Numbered from the stretch's first letter, positions 51,894-59,895 are shown. The stretch: DNA of 64,000 bases from Candidatus Avelusimicrobium caledoniensis (GCA_900315795.1 ONAM01000014.1:62001-126000), one strand, 5' to 3'. Numbers and translations: made by a program. The notes: generated by a model from the letters alone, not told the origin.

Positions 51894-52103
51894 ATGAATT
51901 TAAAAACCCGCCTTGTGCGGGTTTTTAAATTTATGGGGAGTATCGAGCGGCATAAACTGCTTTATGCCGCGTCGAGATTCGAAGCCCGGAGCGATGTTTT
52001 TGTTTGAGCGTGCGTAAGCCGCGAAAGGCAAAAACCGCGAGGGCGGTTCCGGGCGCAATTCCCGTCAGGGAATTGACGCAGGACGAACTCTCGTCGACTC
52101 CGT
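51894..52103 (+). repeat. tRNA-Asp satellite, unit 1 (210-bp period)
   Basis: Order: terminator AAAAACCCGC-CTTGT-GCGGGTTTTT; inverted T-arm copy GGAGTATCGAG / CGTCGAGATTCGAA interrupted by hairpin CGGCATAAA-CTGC-TTTATGCCG; structured domain with GCCCGG, GTTTTTG/CAAAAAC, TTTGAG...CGAAAGGC, and hairpin CAATTCCC-GTCA-GGGAATTG; then tRNA 3' end CTCGTCGACTCCGT at 52090-52103, exactly 210 bp after the copy in the tRNA. Confidence 0.85.
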
Positions 52104-52314
52104 AAAATTTAAAAGTCCCCGGATGGGGGCTTTTTAATTTTGTGGAGTATCGAGCAATACCAACTGCTTGGTATTGCGTCGAGATTCGAAAGGCGGACCC
52201 TTATGCGAGTTTGAGTGCGGGCCGTATCCGCACGAAAGGCGAGCATGGGGAGCCGGGGGCGCGAGCGCGTAGCGTCAGCGAAGCGACTTGTGCCCGAATT
52301 CTCGTCGACTCCGT
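52104..52314 (+). repeat. tRNA-Asp satellite, unit 2 (211-bp period), diverged
   Basis: Terminator AAAAGTCCCC/GGGGGCTTTTT; GGAGTATCGAG-CAATACCAA-CTGC-TTGGTATTG-CGTCGAGATTCGAA (same loop, wholly different but paired stem); a diverged structured domain retaining GAGTTTGAG-[GTGCGG/CCGCAC hairpin]-CGAAAGGC; third tRNA 3' end CTCGTCGACTCCGT at 52301-52314. Confidence 0.82.
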
Positions 52315-52322
52315 ATGAATTT

Positions 52323-52350
52323 GAAACCCGCCTTGAGCGGGTTTTTTTGT
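52323..52350 (+). terminator. Final terminator of the tRNA-Asp array
   Basis: GAAACCCGC-CTTGA-GCGGGTTT plus T-run, the third such terminator after a tRNA 3' end copy. From here to the P11 promoter at 52439 I see only AT-rich spacer. Confidence 0.85.
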
Positions 52351-52438
52351 TTCCCTACATTTACAGTTTTCCTCCCTATATCTCTCGTTTTTGCTTCATT
52401 CAACCTCTGTGCATTCTTTATACATCAACAAATTTTGC

Positions 52439-52466
52439 TTGACAAATCAAAAAAAAAAACGATAAT
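52439..52466 (+). promoter_or_regulatory. P11 pilin promoter, A-tract class
   Basis: TTGACA (52439-52444), AATC, A11 (52449-52459), C, GATAAT (52461-52466). Confidence 0.8.
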
Positions 52467-52496
52467 AAAGGGACGGAAAAAATAGGAGCAAACAAT

Positions 52497-53021
52497 ATGA
52501 AAAACAACCAAGCATTTACACTCATTGAATTGTTAGTCGTCGTGCTCATTATCGGCATTTTAGCGGCGGTAGCTTTGCCCAAATACGAACAGGCCGTTGC
52601 CAAAAGCCGCTTTGTACAGTTGCAGACTATCGGTAACGCTATTGCCACCAGCCAAGAAGCGTATTATTTGGCTAACGGCGAATATGCCACCAGCTTTGAC
52701 CAACTGGATATTTTACCCAACGGTACATTGGGATATTCCGCGGGCAATAATCGCTTGATTACTATATCCAATGTACGGTGTTTCTTTGACGGAGATTATC
52801 CGCATATTGTTTGCTACTGGAAACTGGGTACCGATAATAATGATTTAAGTCATTCGCAACTCAGCAAGTCCAAGGTGCCTCCCATGGATGTTTGGTATGG
52901 CACATCCGGAACCATTATCAGACGGTGTATCGGTATGACAGACGAACAACGAAAAACCTGTTTATCTTTGGGTGGAACGCTCATTGATGACGGAAATAAT
53001 CGTTATTTTGTCCTTCCCTAA
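52497..53021 (+). CDS. P11: type IV pilin-like protein, orphan
   Basis: 174 aa. Leader MKNNQA then [33 protein letters not shown]. Mature part VQLQTIGNAIATSQEAYYLANGEYATSFDQLDILPNGTLG, then VRCFFDGDYPHIVCYW and RCIGMTDEQRKTCLSLGG; four cysteines in the C-terminal half. AGGAG site. Groups loosely with P1 and P10. Confidence 0.9.
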   Translation: MKNNQAFTLIELLVVVLIIGILAAVALPKYEQAVAKSRFVQLQTIGNAIATSQEAYYLANGEYATSFDQLDILPNGTLGYSAGNNRLITISNVRCFFDGDYPHIVCYWKLGTDNNDLSHSQLSKSKVPPMDVWYGTSGTIIRRCIGMTDEQRKTCLSLGGTLIDDGNNRYFVLP

Positions 53022-53126
53022 AATCTAACCCTTTTTCGCACTCTAGCGCAGACGTGCGAAGTGATATACTATGTTGCGCGGGCGAACGTACCGCGCACAT
53101 CTTACCTGTATTATAGGGGGTATATT

Positions 53127-53654
53127 ATGGGAATGACAGGACGGAAAATTGTAGCGTGCGCCGGATTGGACGTAAACGAAGTAGTGCGGCTACTCAATCA
53201 AGCTTTTAGTGATGAGTGGTTGGCCTATTACCAATACTGGGCCGGTGCGCAAATTGCCAGCGGCATTATGGCCCCGGTACTTCGGCCGGAACTGGAAGAA
53301 CACGCCAAAGAGGAGTTAGACCACGCGCAAAAACTCGCCAAACGCATTATTGAACTGGGCGGCACGCCGGTGCTCAGTCCGGCAGAGTGGTACAAACAAA
53401 GCACGTGCGGCTATTTGGAGCCGAAAAATCACGAGGCATCCAACATCCTCAAGCAAAACTTACAGGGCGAACGCTGTGCCATAGAAGTATATAATAAACT
53501 ACTTAAATATGTATTTGGTAAAGACCTGATTACATCTCATATCGTCCGCCAAATCTTGCAAGAAGAAATTGAACACGAACAAGAATTGGAAGATTTAGCC
53601 GCCGATTACGAAGTAGTACTACCTAACATCGCGTGCAAATGTAAGAAAAAATAA
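53127..53654 (+). CDS. Ferritin-like diiron protein
   Basis: 175 aa from the ATG at 53127, with AGGGGG before it; a 22-residue upstream extension in frame has no ribosome site. Four-helix bundle with candidate iron ligands in AFSDEWLAYYQYW (about 30), ELEEHAKEELDHAQKLAKRI (about 60), ERCAIEVYNKLL (about 116) and LQEEIEHEQELEDLAADYE (about 148): the E...ExxH pairs of ferritin/bacterioferritin/Dps-like proteins. The C-terminus CKCKKK and an internal STCGYLEP are unusual. Probably iron storage or peroxide protection; subfamily uncertain. Confidence 0.85.
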   Translation: MGMTGRKIVACAGLDVNEVVRLLNQAFSDEWLAYYQYWAGAQIASGIMAPVLRPELEEHAKEELDHAQKLAKRIIELGGTPVLSPAEWYKQSTCGYLEPKNHEASNILKQNLQGERCAIEVYNKLLKYVFGKDLITSHIVRQILQEEIEHEQELEDLAADYEVVLPNIACKCKKK

Positions 53655-53666
53655 ATCAGCTATTGC

Positions 53667-53701
53667 AAAAACAGCCCCCGGAGTTGTCCGGGGGCTGTTT
53701 T
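53667..53701 (+). terminator. Terminator after the ferritin-like gene
   Basis: AAAACAGCCCCCGG-AGTTGT-CCGGGGGCTGTTTT; symmetric, probably shared with the convergent ankyrin gene. Confidence 0.85.
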
Positions 53702-53717
53702 ATGTAAACTATTATCT

Positions 53718-54881
53718 CTATTCATGTGCACCGTGGGCACGTAAATACTCGGCAATTTCCGGTTTGTTTACGGCCAGTTGAAGCGGTGTTTGCGGACGGT
53801 TATTTTTGGCATTTACATCAGCCCCGGCTTCCACCAAGGCACGTACTACCTCTATCCGGCCCGATGATTCCACCACCTCATGCAGGGGAGTTTGACGCTC
53901 CGTCGCATCTGCCAAATTCGGGTCGGCCCCCGCCGCAAGCAGTGTTTCCGTCATCATCAAATCGCCTTTGCGTGCCGCAATAAATAAGGACGTCTGCCCA
54001 AAACCAAAAGGATCTGTCGTGTTCACATCAATCCCCGTTTCCAAAAGTGTTTTAACAATGTCCACCTGCCCTTTTTCTACGGCGTAGCGCATGAGCGTTT
54101 TTTGCTCTTTTTCGGGAAGTGTCTGTCCTTGCGCAAGCAAGCGGACCACCTCTGTCCGGCCCGTATTAACCGCCGTCTGCAACGCCAAACTACGGTTTTG
54201 GGTAATGCCGTTTTCTAACAACATACGGACAACCGCCGCATTCCCTCCGGCGGCGGCCCAAGGGAGCAGATACTCTTTTTCCTGTGCGGAAAGTCTGCCT
54301 TGTGCAAGTGCATCCGTTACAGGTTCCGCTTGGCCCGCATACGCTAGCAAAACGACCCCCGAAACATCGTTAGGAATTACCATGCCTTTGGCCAATAACG
54401 CCGCGATCACTTCCGCCCCTCCATATTGCAACGCCGTAAGCCATGTTTGTTCGTAATTCGGGTCGCCGCCGCATTGGGATAATAATTCGGAAACCTTTTG
54501 AACATCATTTTCAAAAATAGCTTGTTTAAGCGGAGTCCACCCGTGTTCATGGGCCGTATTTACGTCCGGCGGGCACACGGGTTGTCCGGCCGGTATTTCC
54601 GACGGACGAGGCGCCGTATCTGTTGGCGTTTTTTTAGGCATTACCGCCACAGGGGCAGTTACCGGTTGCGCCGGTTGTGGTAAGGTTAAATATCCCCGCA
54701 AACCAATCACCGCTAAAATGACGATCACTAACAGCACCGGCTGTCTGCGCGTCCAACACAAAAACAACGCCAAAAACAACAAAATACCCAACAGCATGAT
54801 ACTGCCGATAAACGGCAAAACCGCAAAAACAGATTTAAAAAGAACGCACAAGGCGCAAAAAACGATAATAAAAAACCACAT
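53718..54881 (-). CDS. Membrane-anchored ankyrin-repeat protein
   Basis: 387 aa. Two or three N-terminal hydrophobic segments (about 2-20, 22-43 and 49-66), a Pro/Thr/Ala-rich linker (about 70-105), then about seven ankyrin repeats to the C-terminus. The clearest are TPLKQAIFENDVQKVSELLSQ, LPWAAAGGNAAVVRMLLENG, MRYAVEKGQVDIVKTLLETG, SLFIAARKGDLMMTETLLAAG and TPLHEVVESSGRIEVVRALV. A protein-binding scaffold attached to the inner membrane; partner unknown. AGGAGG site upstream. Confidence 0.85.
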   Translation of the reverse strand: MWFFIIVFCALCVLFKSVFAVLPFIGSIMLLGILLFLALFLCWTRRQPVLLVIVILAVIGLRGYLTLPQPAQPVTAPVAVMPKKTPTDTAPRPSEIPAGQPVCPPDVNTAHEHGWTPLKQAIFENDVQKVSELLSQCGGDPNYEQTWLTALQYGGAEVIAALLAKGMVIPNDVSGVVLLAYAGQAEPVTDALAQGRLSAQEKEYLLPWAAAGGNAAVVRMLLENGITQNRSLALQTAVNTGRTEVVRLLAQGQTLPEKEQKTLMRYAVEKGQVDIVKTLLETGIDVNTTDPFGFGQTSLFIAARKGDLMMTETLLAAGADPNLADATERQTPLHEVVESSGRIEVVRALVEAGADVNAKNNRPQTPLQLAVNKPEIAEYLRAHGAHE

Positions 54882-55029
54882 CTTTATCCTCCTTATAAAT
54901 ACAGTTATTTACTATATAAAATTGCCGAGACCGTGTCAAAAAGTTACGGTCAAAAAAAACTTGCACTTTTTAGGACGGATGTTTATAATATAGGTAGTCT
55001 TTCAATTATTTTTTTACAAGGAGAAAAAC

Positions 55030-57393
55030 ATGTGGTACGGAATTAGCTCCCTACGCTGTTTTGAACAGTACGCGCTGTTTGGCGTGCTTTTGATTGCGGT
55101 GTTGGGGTTGTTGTACGCGCTATTTTTGCGCAAGCAAGTAATGAGTGAAGATACCGGCACCCCGGAAATGGTTAAAGTATGGAGTGCTATTGAAGAAGGG
55201 GCAAATGCCTATCTGAAACGTCAGCTAAAAACGATTTTGCCGTTAATCGGTTTACTGACCGTTTGTTTGTTTTTATCTGTTTACATCGTTCCTGTGTCGC
55301 AAGACTCCATGGAACGCTTTGCGGGTTTATCCGCCGACAAAGTAAAACTCATTGCCGCTTTCGGGCGTGCGGGTGCGTTTATTTTGGGTGCGGTGTTTTC
55401 GCTGCTCGTCGGTCAACTGGGTATGCGTATTGCCGTGGACGCCAACGTGCGTGTAGCCGCGGCCTCTAAACGCAGTTTTGGCGACGCGTTACGTATTGCG
55501 TACCGCGCCGGCACGGTAACCGGTATGCTTACCGACGGGCTCGGGCTTTTCGGCGGAACGATTATTTTTATCATTTTCGGTATTGCCGCGCCGGATGCTT
55601 TGTTAGGTTTCGGTTTTGGCGGCACGCTGCTTGCGCTTTTTATGCGTGTGGGCGGCGGTATTTATACCAAAGCCGCGGACGTTGGTGCCGACCTCGTGGG
55701 CAAAGTGGAAGCCGGCATCCCGGAAGATGACCCGCGCAACCCCGCCGTAGTAGCCGATCTCGTGGGCGACAACGTAGGCGACTGCGCCGGTATGGCAGCC
55801 GATATTTTTGAATCGTATGAAGTGACGATCGTGTCCGGCTTAATTTTAGGTATTGCGTTGTGGCGCATTACCGGCCACCACGAATGGATTGTCTATCCGC
55901 TTTTGGTACGCGGTATCGGCGTGCTGTGCTCTATCATCGGCACGTACGCGGTGAAAGATTCCAAACGCACCGCGGGTAACGCGATGAAAGCTATTTTCAA
56001 AGGGTACTCCATTTCCGCCGCGATTTCCGTGGCGATTTTCGGCGTGCTCGCTTACTTCTATATGGCCAACGTGCCCGGCGGTTGGTGGCGTCCGTTTGCG
56101 GCTACAACTATCGGTATTTTGCTCGCAATCTGCATTGACCGCTTGACCGAATATTTTACCGGCACCGAAGGCAAACCGGTACAAGAAATTAAAAAAGCAA
56201 CGGCTACCGGCTCGGCCACGACGATTTTGTCGGGTATTGCCGTCGGTTTTGAAAGTGCCGTGTGGACGACCTTAGTGATTGCAGCGTCTATCTTCTTGTC
56301 CGTAGTCGTGTTCGGCACGATTGACGGTTTAAGCCCGGTAGAGAAATTTAACTTTATTCTCTACGGTGTAGCCATGACGGGTATCGGTATGCTCACGCTG
56401 ACCGGTAACAACGTGGCCATGGACTCGTTCGGCCCGATTGCCGATAACGCCAACGGTATCGGCGAAATGAGCTGGCACGGTCACGACGACGAAGAAACGA
56501 AAAAAGCCCGCCAAATTATGGCTGATTTAGACGGCGTAGGCAACACCACTAAAGCCATTACCAAAGGCGTGGCGATTGGGTCTGCCGTGATTGCCGCGGT
56601 TTCTTTGTTTGCCTCTTACATGGTAGACGTCAGCAACGTCCAACGCCTCTTAAATGATGCGTGGGCCGCCGCGGGCGATAGCAAGGCCTTGGAACTTTTG
56701 TCTAACGTAGGCATTGTGGTTTCCAACCCGGTTGTATTTGTGGGGATGCTTATCGGTGGGGCTCTGCCGTGGTTGTTCTCGTCGTTTGCCATTAACGCCG
56801 TCAGCCGCGCCGCTGCTTTAATTGTGCAGGAAGTGCGCCGCCAATTTAAAGGGGGCGTCTTGGAAGGCAAAGCCAAACCCGATTATACCCGCGCGGTTAA
56901 TATCTCTACGGTAGCCGCGCAAAAAGAATTGGTCATTTTGGCGTTACTGGGTATTGTTTCGCCGATTATCGTCGGTTTAGCGTTTGGCGTGGAAGCGTTA
57001 GGCGGTTTCTTGGCCGGAATTATCGTTTCCGGGCAACTCCTAGCGGTGTTTATGTCTAACGCGGGCGGTGCGTGGGATAACGCCAAAAAAGTGGTGGAAG
57101 ATGAGCCCTCTGATATTGCCGCCAACACCGGTAAAGGGTCCGAACGCCACAAAGCCAGCGTAGTGGGCGACACGGTGGGCGACCCCTTAAAAGACACCGC
57201 CGGGCCGGCTGTCAACCCGCTTATTAAAGTAGTGAACATGGTAGCCGTGATCGTTGCGCCTATCATTGTAAACTACCACAACGACTTTACCCCCTTAGGC
57301 AAACTGGGTTGGGTGGTTGTAATTGCGCTCTTGGCGGTTTTAAGTTGGGCGATTTTATCCAGCAAAAAACCGGCACAAGACGTAACGAAATAA
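55030..57393 (+). CDS. hppA: Membrane-bound proton-translocating pyrophosphatase, K+-independent type
   Basis: 787 aa, about 16 membrane helices. Hydrolyses PPi to pump H+ (or Na+) out of the cytoplasm. Catalytic motifs: AADVGADLVGKVEAGIPEDD (about 219-238), NPAVVADLVGDNVGDCAGMAADIFESYE (about 240-270), and the C-terminal VGDTVGDPLKDTAGPAVNPLIK. The motif GNTTKAITKG has Lys at the position where K+-dependent enzymes have Ala, so I infer the K+-independent H+-pumping class. AAGGAG site. Own terminator. Confidence 0.96.
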   Translation: MWYGISSLRCFEQYALFGVLLIAVLGLLYALFLRKQVMSEDTGTPEMVKVWSAIEEGANAYLKRQLKTILPLIGLLTVCLFLSVYIVPVSQDSMERFAGLSADKVKLIAAFGRAGAFILGAVFSLLVGQLGMRIAVDANVRVAAASKRSFGDALRIAYRAGTVTGMLTDGLGLFGGTIIFIIFGIAAPDALLGFGFGGTLLALFMRVGGGIYTKAADVGADLVGKVEAGIPEDDPRNPAVVADLVGDNVGDCAGMAADIFESYEVTIVSGLILGIALWRITGHHEWIVYPLLVRGIGVLCSIIGTYAVKDSKRTAGNAMKAIFKGYSISAAISVAIFGVLAYFYMANVPGGWWRPFAATTIGILLAICIDRLTEYFTGTEGKPVQEIKKATATGSATTILSGIAVGFESAVWTTLVIAASIFLSVVVFGTIDGLSPVEKFNFILYGVAMTGIGMLTLTGNNVAMDSFGPIADNANGIGEMSWHGHDDEETKKARQIMADLDGVGNTTKAITKGVAIGSAVIAAVSLFASYMVDVSNVQRLLNDAWAAAGDSKALELLSNVGIVVSNPVVFVGMLIGGALPWLFSSFAINAVSRAAALIVQEVRRQFKGGVLEGKAKPDYTRAVNISTVAAQKELVILALLGIVSPIIVGLAFGVEALGGFLAGIIVSGQLLAVFMSNAGGAWDNAKKVVEDEPSDIAANTGKGSERHKASVVGDTVGDPLKDTAGPAVNPLIKVVNMVAVIVAPIIVNYHNDFTPLGKLGWVVVIALLAVLSWAILSSKKPAQDVTK

Positions 57394-57407
57394 TAGTAAG
57401 TTTTACC

Positions 57408-57441
57408 AAAAGAACCCCGCTCTTAGGAGCGGGGTTCTTTG
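57408..57441 (+). terminator. Terminator after hppA
   Basis: AAAGAACCCCGC-TCTTAG-GAGCGGGGTTCTTTG; also placed to end convergent P12. Confidence 0.85.
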
Positions 57442-57457
57442 TTTACCCTATACACAT

Positions 57458-57979
57458 TTAGTAATCCCACCCGTAGGTATTATCACCCCAACTGGCAGGA
57501 TAAGGATCGTTTGTATCACTTTTGCAAATTTGGTAATTGATATCAGACGTAGCCGGTTTACCGGAAAGGCCGGTAGCCAAACAAAAAGTTTTTCCATGCG
57601 CGTAAGAACTATTTTGATAGTCAACGTAATAAGATAAATATCTGTTGGGTAACACACAATACACCGATGCGCGCTGGGTCGCCTGATTTGCCGACATTGT
57701 GCAACTGCCCCAAGAAAACCCGACCATATGGTTATGGTCATCTACCCATGTGGTCGGAAGATCCAGAGACAGTTGGGTATAGTCGTCTGTATAAGCACCA
57801 TTGGCTAAATAATAAACCTCCTCCGCATCGGCAATTTTCCGGGCCATGATTTTAGCTTGAACAAAACGGCTTTTCCATACCGCTTTTTGATATTGCGGCA
57901 ACGCCACCGCCGCCAAAATGCCGATGATTAAAACCACCACCAATAATTCTATAAGCGTAAATGCTTTGTTGTTTTTCAT
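57458..57979 (-). CDS. P12: type IV pilin-like protein, orphan
   Basis: 173 aa. Leader MKNNKA then [33 protein letters not shown]. Mature part KIMARKIADAEEVYYLANGAYTDDYTQLSLDLPTTWVDD, then GSCTMS, VYCVLPN, FCLATGL, QICKSD. Related to P9. AAAAGGAGG site. Confidence 0.9.
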   Translation of the reverse strand: MKNNKAFTLIELLVVVLIIGILAAVALPQYQKAVWKSRFVQAKIMARKIADAEEVYYLANGAYTDDYTQLSLDLPTTWVDDHNHMVGFSWGSCTMSANQATQRASVYCVLPNRYLSYYVDYQNSSYAHGKTFCLATGLSGKPATSDINYQICKSDTNDPYPASWGDNTYGWDY

Positions 57980-58005
57980 ACAACCTCCTTTTTATCATTA
58001 AATAA

Positions 58006-58032
58006 AATGTAGCAAAAAAAAAAAGATGTCAA
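58006..58032 (-). promoter_or_regulatory. P12 pilin promoter, T-tract class, 15-bp spacer
   Basis: Minus strand TTGACA (58032-58027), TC, T11 (A-run 58014-58024 on plus), GC, TACATT (58011-58006). The G between TC and the T-run is missing, so the spacer is one base shorter. Upstream on the minus strand is the AAGTGAAAGTTGACTCC block shared with P8. Confidence 0.75.
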
Positions 58033-58199
58033 CCCCCCCTTGCCGGGGGCAGGCATTTTGGGAGTCAACTTTCACTTAATTAGAGCCACACTGTTTGTGC
58101 AGTGTTGCTCTGTATTTTATTTTTCCGACGGAAAATTTACAAATAACCCGGCCCACACAAGCGACGGTTTTTTGTTGTGTTTTATGCTATGATATAGGT

Positions 58200-59048
58200 A
58201 TGACTTTAATTCTTTCTTTTATTATTGCCGGATGTGTAGTGGGGCTAGTGGCCTCCACCCGTTCCCGCACGGCCGATCTGGCACGTATTGCCCGGGCTAA
58301 CGGGTGTGCTTTTGATAAACGCAAAGACACCGTTACCACCCAATTAACTGCCGGACGCTTAGAGTTTTTTACGCAATACTTTCATCAGTATAACAACGTA
58401 TTTACTTGCTCGGACAACGTAGCTTTTATCCGCTGGGCCGACGATACCATTTATAAAGATGAAAATGCCAAAAACAAATTGCAACACATTACCATTTTTA
58501 CGGCAGAACTTAAAAAACGGCAATTCCCGTTATTAAAAGCGGCTCCTTTGTCGTCGCCGTTTGCGCGCTCGCAACATATGCTGATGAAAACAAATATCCC
58601 CGCCATTGATACACGTTACCGCCTGCATGCGCCAAGCCAAGCATCGGGCATTTTATTTACGCCCATGATTATCGGACTTTTTAAAACGCAACCGAATATT
58701 TATTTGGAACTCAACGAAAACGCCCTTATCTACCACGAACACCGCTTGATTCCGGTAGAGGAGATGGAATCGTTCCGTTTCCGTGCGTTGCAAATTTTAG
58801 GGGAGTTGGAAAAATTAGTGGAAAAATTAGACCGCGAAACCAATGACAGTTCCTCCACTCCCGTCGTTACGGACGCCGCCCCTGACGTACGCGCAACCGC
58901 TATGTTGCAACAATTTGCCGCGCAAGACACGCCGACCAGCACCAATACACCCATGTGGCGCGGAATATGGTTTGTGATACTCGTGCTGATTTTCTTTGGA
59001 GTCAGTTTCCTCTCGTGGTTTGCCTTACGCAACTGGGTAGGAAGATAA
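58200..59048 (+). CDS. Two-TM protein of unknown function
   Basis: 282 aa from the ATG at 58200; earlier in-frame starts cross the promoter region. One N-terminal hydrophobic segment (about 2-18) and one at the C-terminus (about 255-275) enclose a soluble domain: RIARANGCAFDKRKDTVTTQL, RLEFFTQYFHQYNNVFTC, then NALIYHEHRLIPVEEMESFRFRALQILGELEKLVEKL. No family recognised. TATGAT (58188-58193) ends 6 nt before the ATG with no ribosome site, so probably leaderless. Confidence 0.72.
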   Translation: MTLILSFIIAGCVVGLVASTRSRTADLARIARANGCAFDKRKDTVTTQLTAGRLEFFTQYFHQYNNVFTCSDNVAFIRWADDTIYKDENAKNKLQHITIFTAELKKRQFPLLKAAPLSSPFARSQHMLMKTNIPAIDTRYRLHAPSQASGILFTPMIIGLFKTQPNIYLELNENALIYHEHRLIPVEEMESFRFRALQILGELEKLVEKLDRETNDSSSTPVVTDAAPDVRATAMLQQFAAQDTPTSTNTPMWRGIWFVILVLIFFGVSFLSWFALRNWVGR

Positions 59049-59065
59049 AATTTGCATATTAAGTG

Positions 59066-59104
59066 AAACCGGGGCGAAACTTTTTATTTCGCCCCGGTTT
59101 TTCT
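59066..59104. terminator. Bidirectional terminator between 58200-59048 and P13
   Basis: AAACCGGGGCGAAA/TTTCGCCCCGGTTT stem with T-run; the P13 stop lies at its right edge. Confidence 0.85.
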
Positions 59105-59801
59105 ACGGCATAGTGTAGTTACGGAAAGCAACCCCTCCCGGCAAAAAGGTGCCTTTCCAAATTTGCGTGCAATACGCCCCATCCGCTTGTGCAAAACTCA
59201 TCGCTCCTTGCACCATTTCATGGCAACGAGATCTATCTTGGGCAATTCCGTTACTTGTTAAAGCCCAGCGCGAAAACCCGCCCCCTTTATACTTGCCCGA
59301 AATCCGACCCATAAATAGCGATATATTACTATCATTATCTTTGTACAATTGCAACGACCAATCTCCGTTAGAACGTACATCTAACACGTGATTTTCATCT
59401 GCCGTATACCATTGGGTAGTACCTGTCCAATCGGGCATTTCTATATCCAAGTCATCAAAACTGGCAGGATAGGTACCCGCTGCCATCCAATACCGTTGCA
59501 CGGCTTGCTCCGCCGATTTGAGAAGAACTAATGCCTGCGTACCACGTGATTTCTCCACCGCCGTTGTATATTGCGGCAACGCCACCGCCGCCAATATACC
59601 GATGATTAACACGACGACTAATAATTCAATAAGCGTAAATGCGTTGCCGTTATTAAATAAAGACCTGTCATCCCGGAAATTTGTAATCCGGGATCTTCTG
59701 ATTTCCTCTCGCTCGTTAACCATCCCATCAGAAACAAAAATACGAAGATGCCGGATAAAAACCTTCCGGCATGACAGACTTTTTTTATTTTCTTTTTCCA
59801 T
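59103..59801 (-). CDS. P13: type IV pilin-like protein with palindrome-expanded leader
   Basis: 232 aa. AGGAGG site. The leader has 54 residues, mostly a translated palindrome (LSCRKVFIRHLRIF...SRITNFRDDRS), then [21 protein letters not shown]. The mature domain belongs with P3, P4 and P6: WTGTTQWY, DVRSNGDWSLQLY, GRISGKYKGGGF, GAYCTQIWKGTFLPGG. Divergent from ispH, whose -10 lies about 50 bp upstream of the P13 promoter. Confidence 0.88.
   Translation of the reverse strand: MEKENKKSLSCRKVFIRHLRIFVSDGMVNEREEIRRSRITNFRDDRSLFNNGNAFTLIELLVVVLIIGILAAVALPQYTTAVEKSRGTQALVLLKSAEQAVQRYWMAAGTYPASFDDLDIEMPDWTGTTQWYTADENHVLDVRSNGDWSLQLYKDNDSNISLFMGRISGKYKGGGFSRWALTSNGIAQDRSRCHEMVQGAMSFAQADGAYCTQIWKGTFLPGGVAFRNYTMP
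59667..59775. repeat. Palindromic element inserted in the P13 leader
   Basis: GTCAT-CCCGG-AAATTTGTAAT-CCGGG-ATCTTC at the left, GAAGAT-GCCGG-ATAAAAACCTT-CCGGC-ATGAC at the right. Same frame as the elements of P3 and P6 with longer loops. Confidence 0.85.
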
Positions 59802-59828
59802 AAAAACCTCCTTTGTTTCATTTAATAA

Positions 59829-59856
59829 AATGTAGCAAAAAAAAAAACGATGTCAA
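59829..59856 (-). promoter_or_regulatory. P13 pilin promoter, T-tract class
   Basis: Minus strand TTGACA (59856-59851), TCG, T11 (A-run 59837-59847 on plus), GC, TACATT (59834-59829). Confidence 0.8.
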
Positions 59857-59895
59857 GTAAAATTTTTTATAACCGTTTTTTTCTATAATATAAGT

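Noticed and set aside
51880-52314. Phage or island attachment sites (attL/attR) at tRNA-Asp
   Set aside because: The tRNA 3' end is repeated, but the intervals are only 210 bp with no integrase or cargo; a satellite array explains it better, though origin from an ancient integration cannot be excluded.
51816-52485. Short ORFs over the tRNA-Asp array
   Set aside because: They begin inside the tRNA or the repeats; sequence conservation there follows RNA pairing, not codons.
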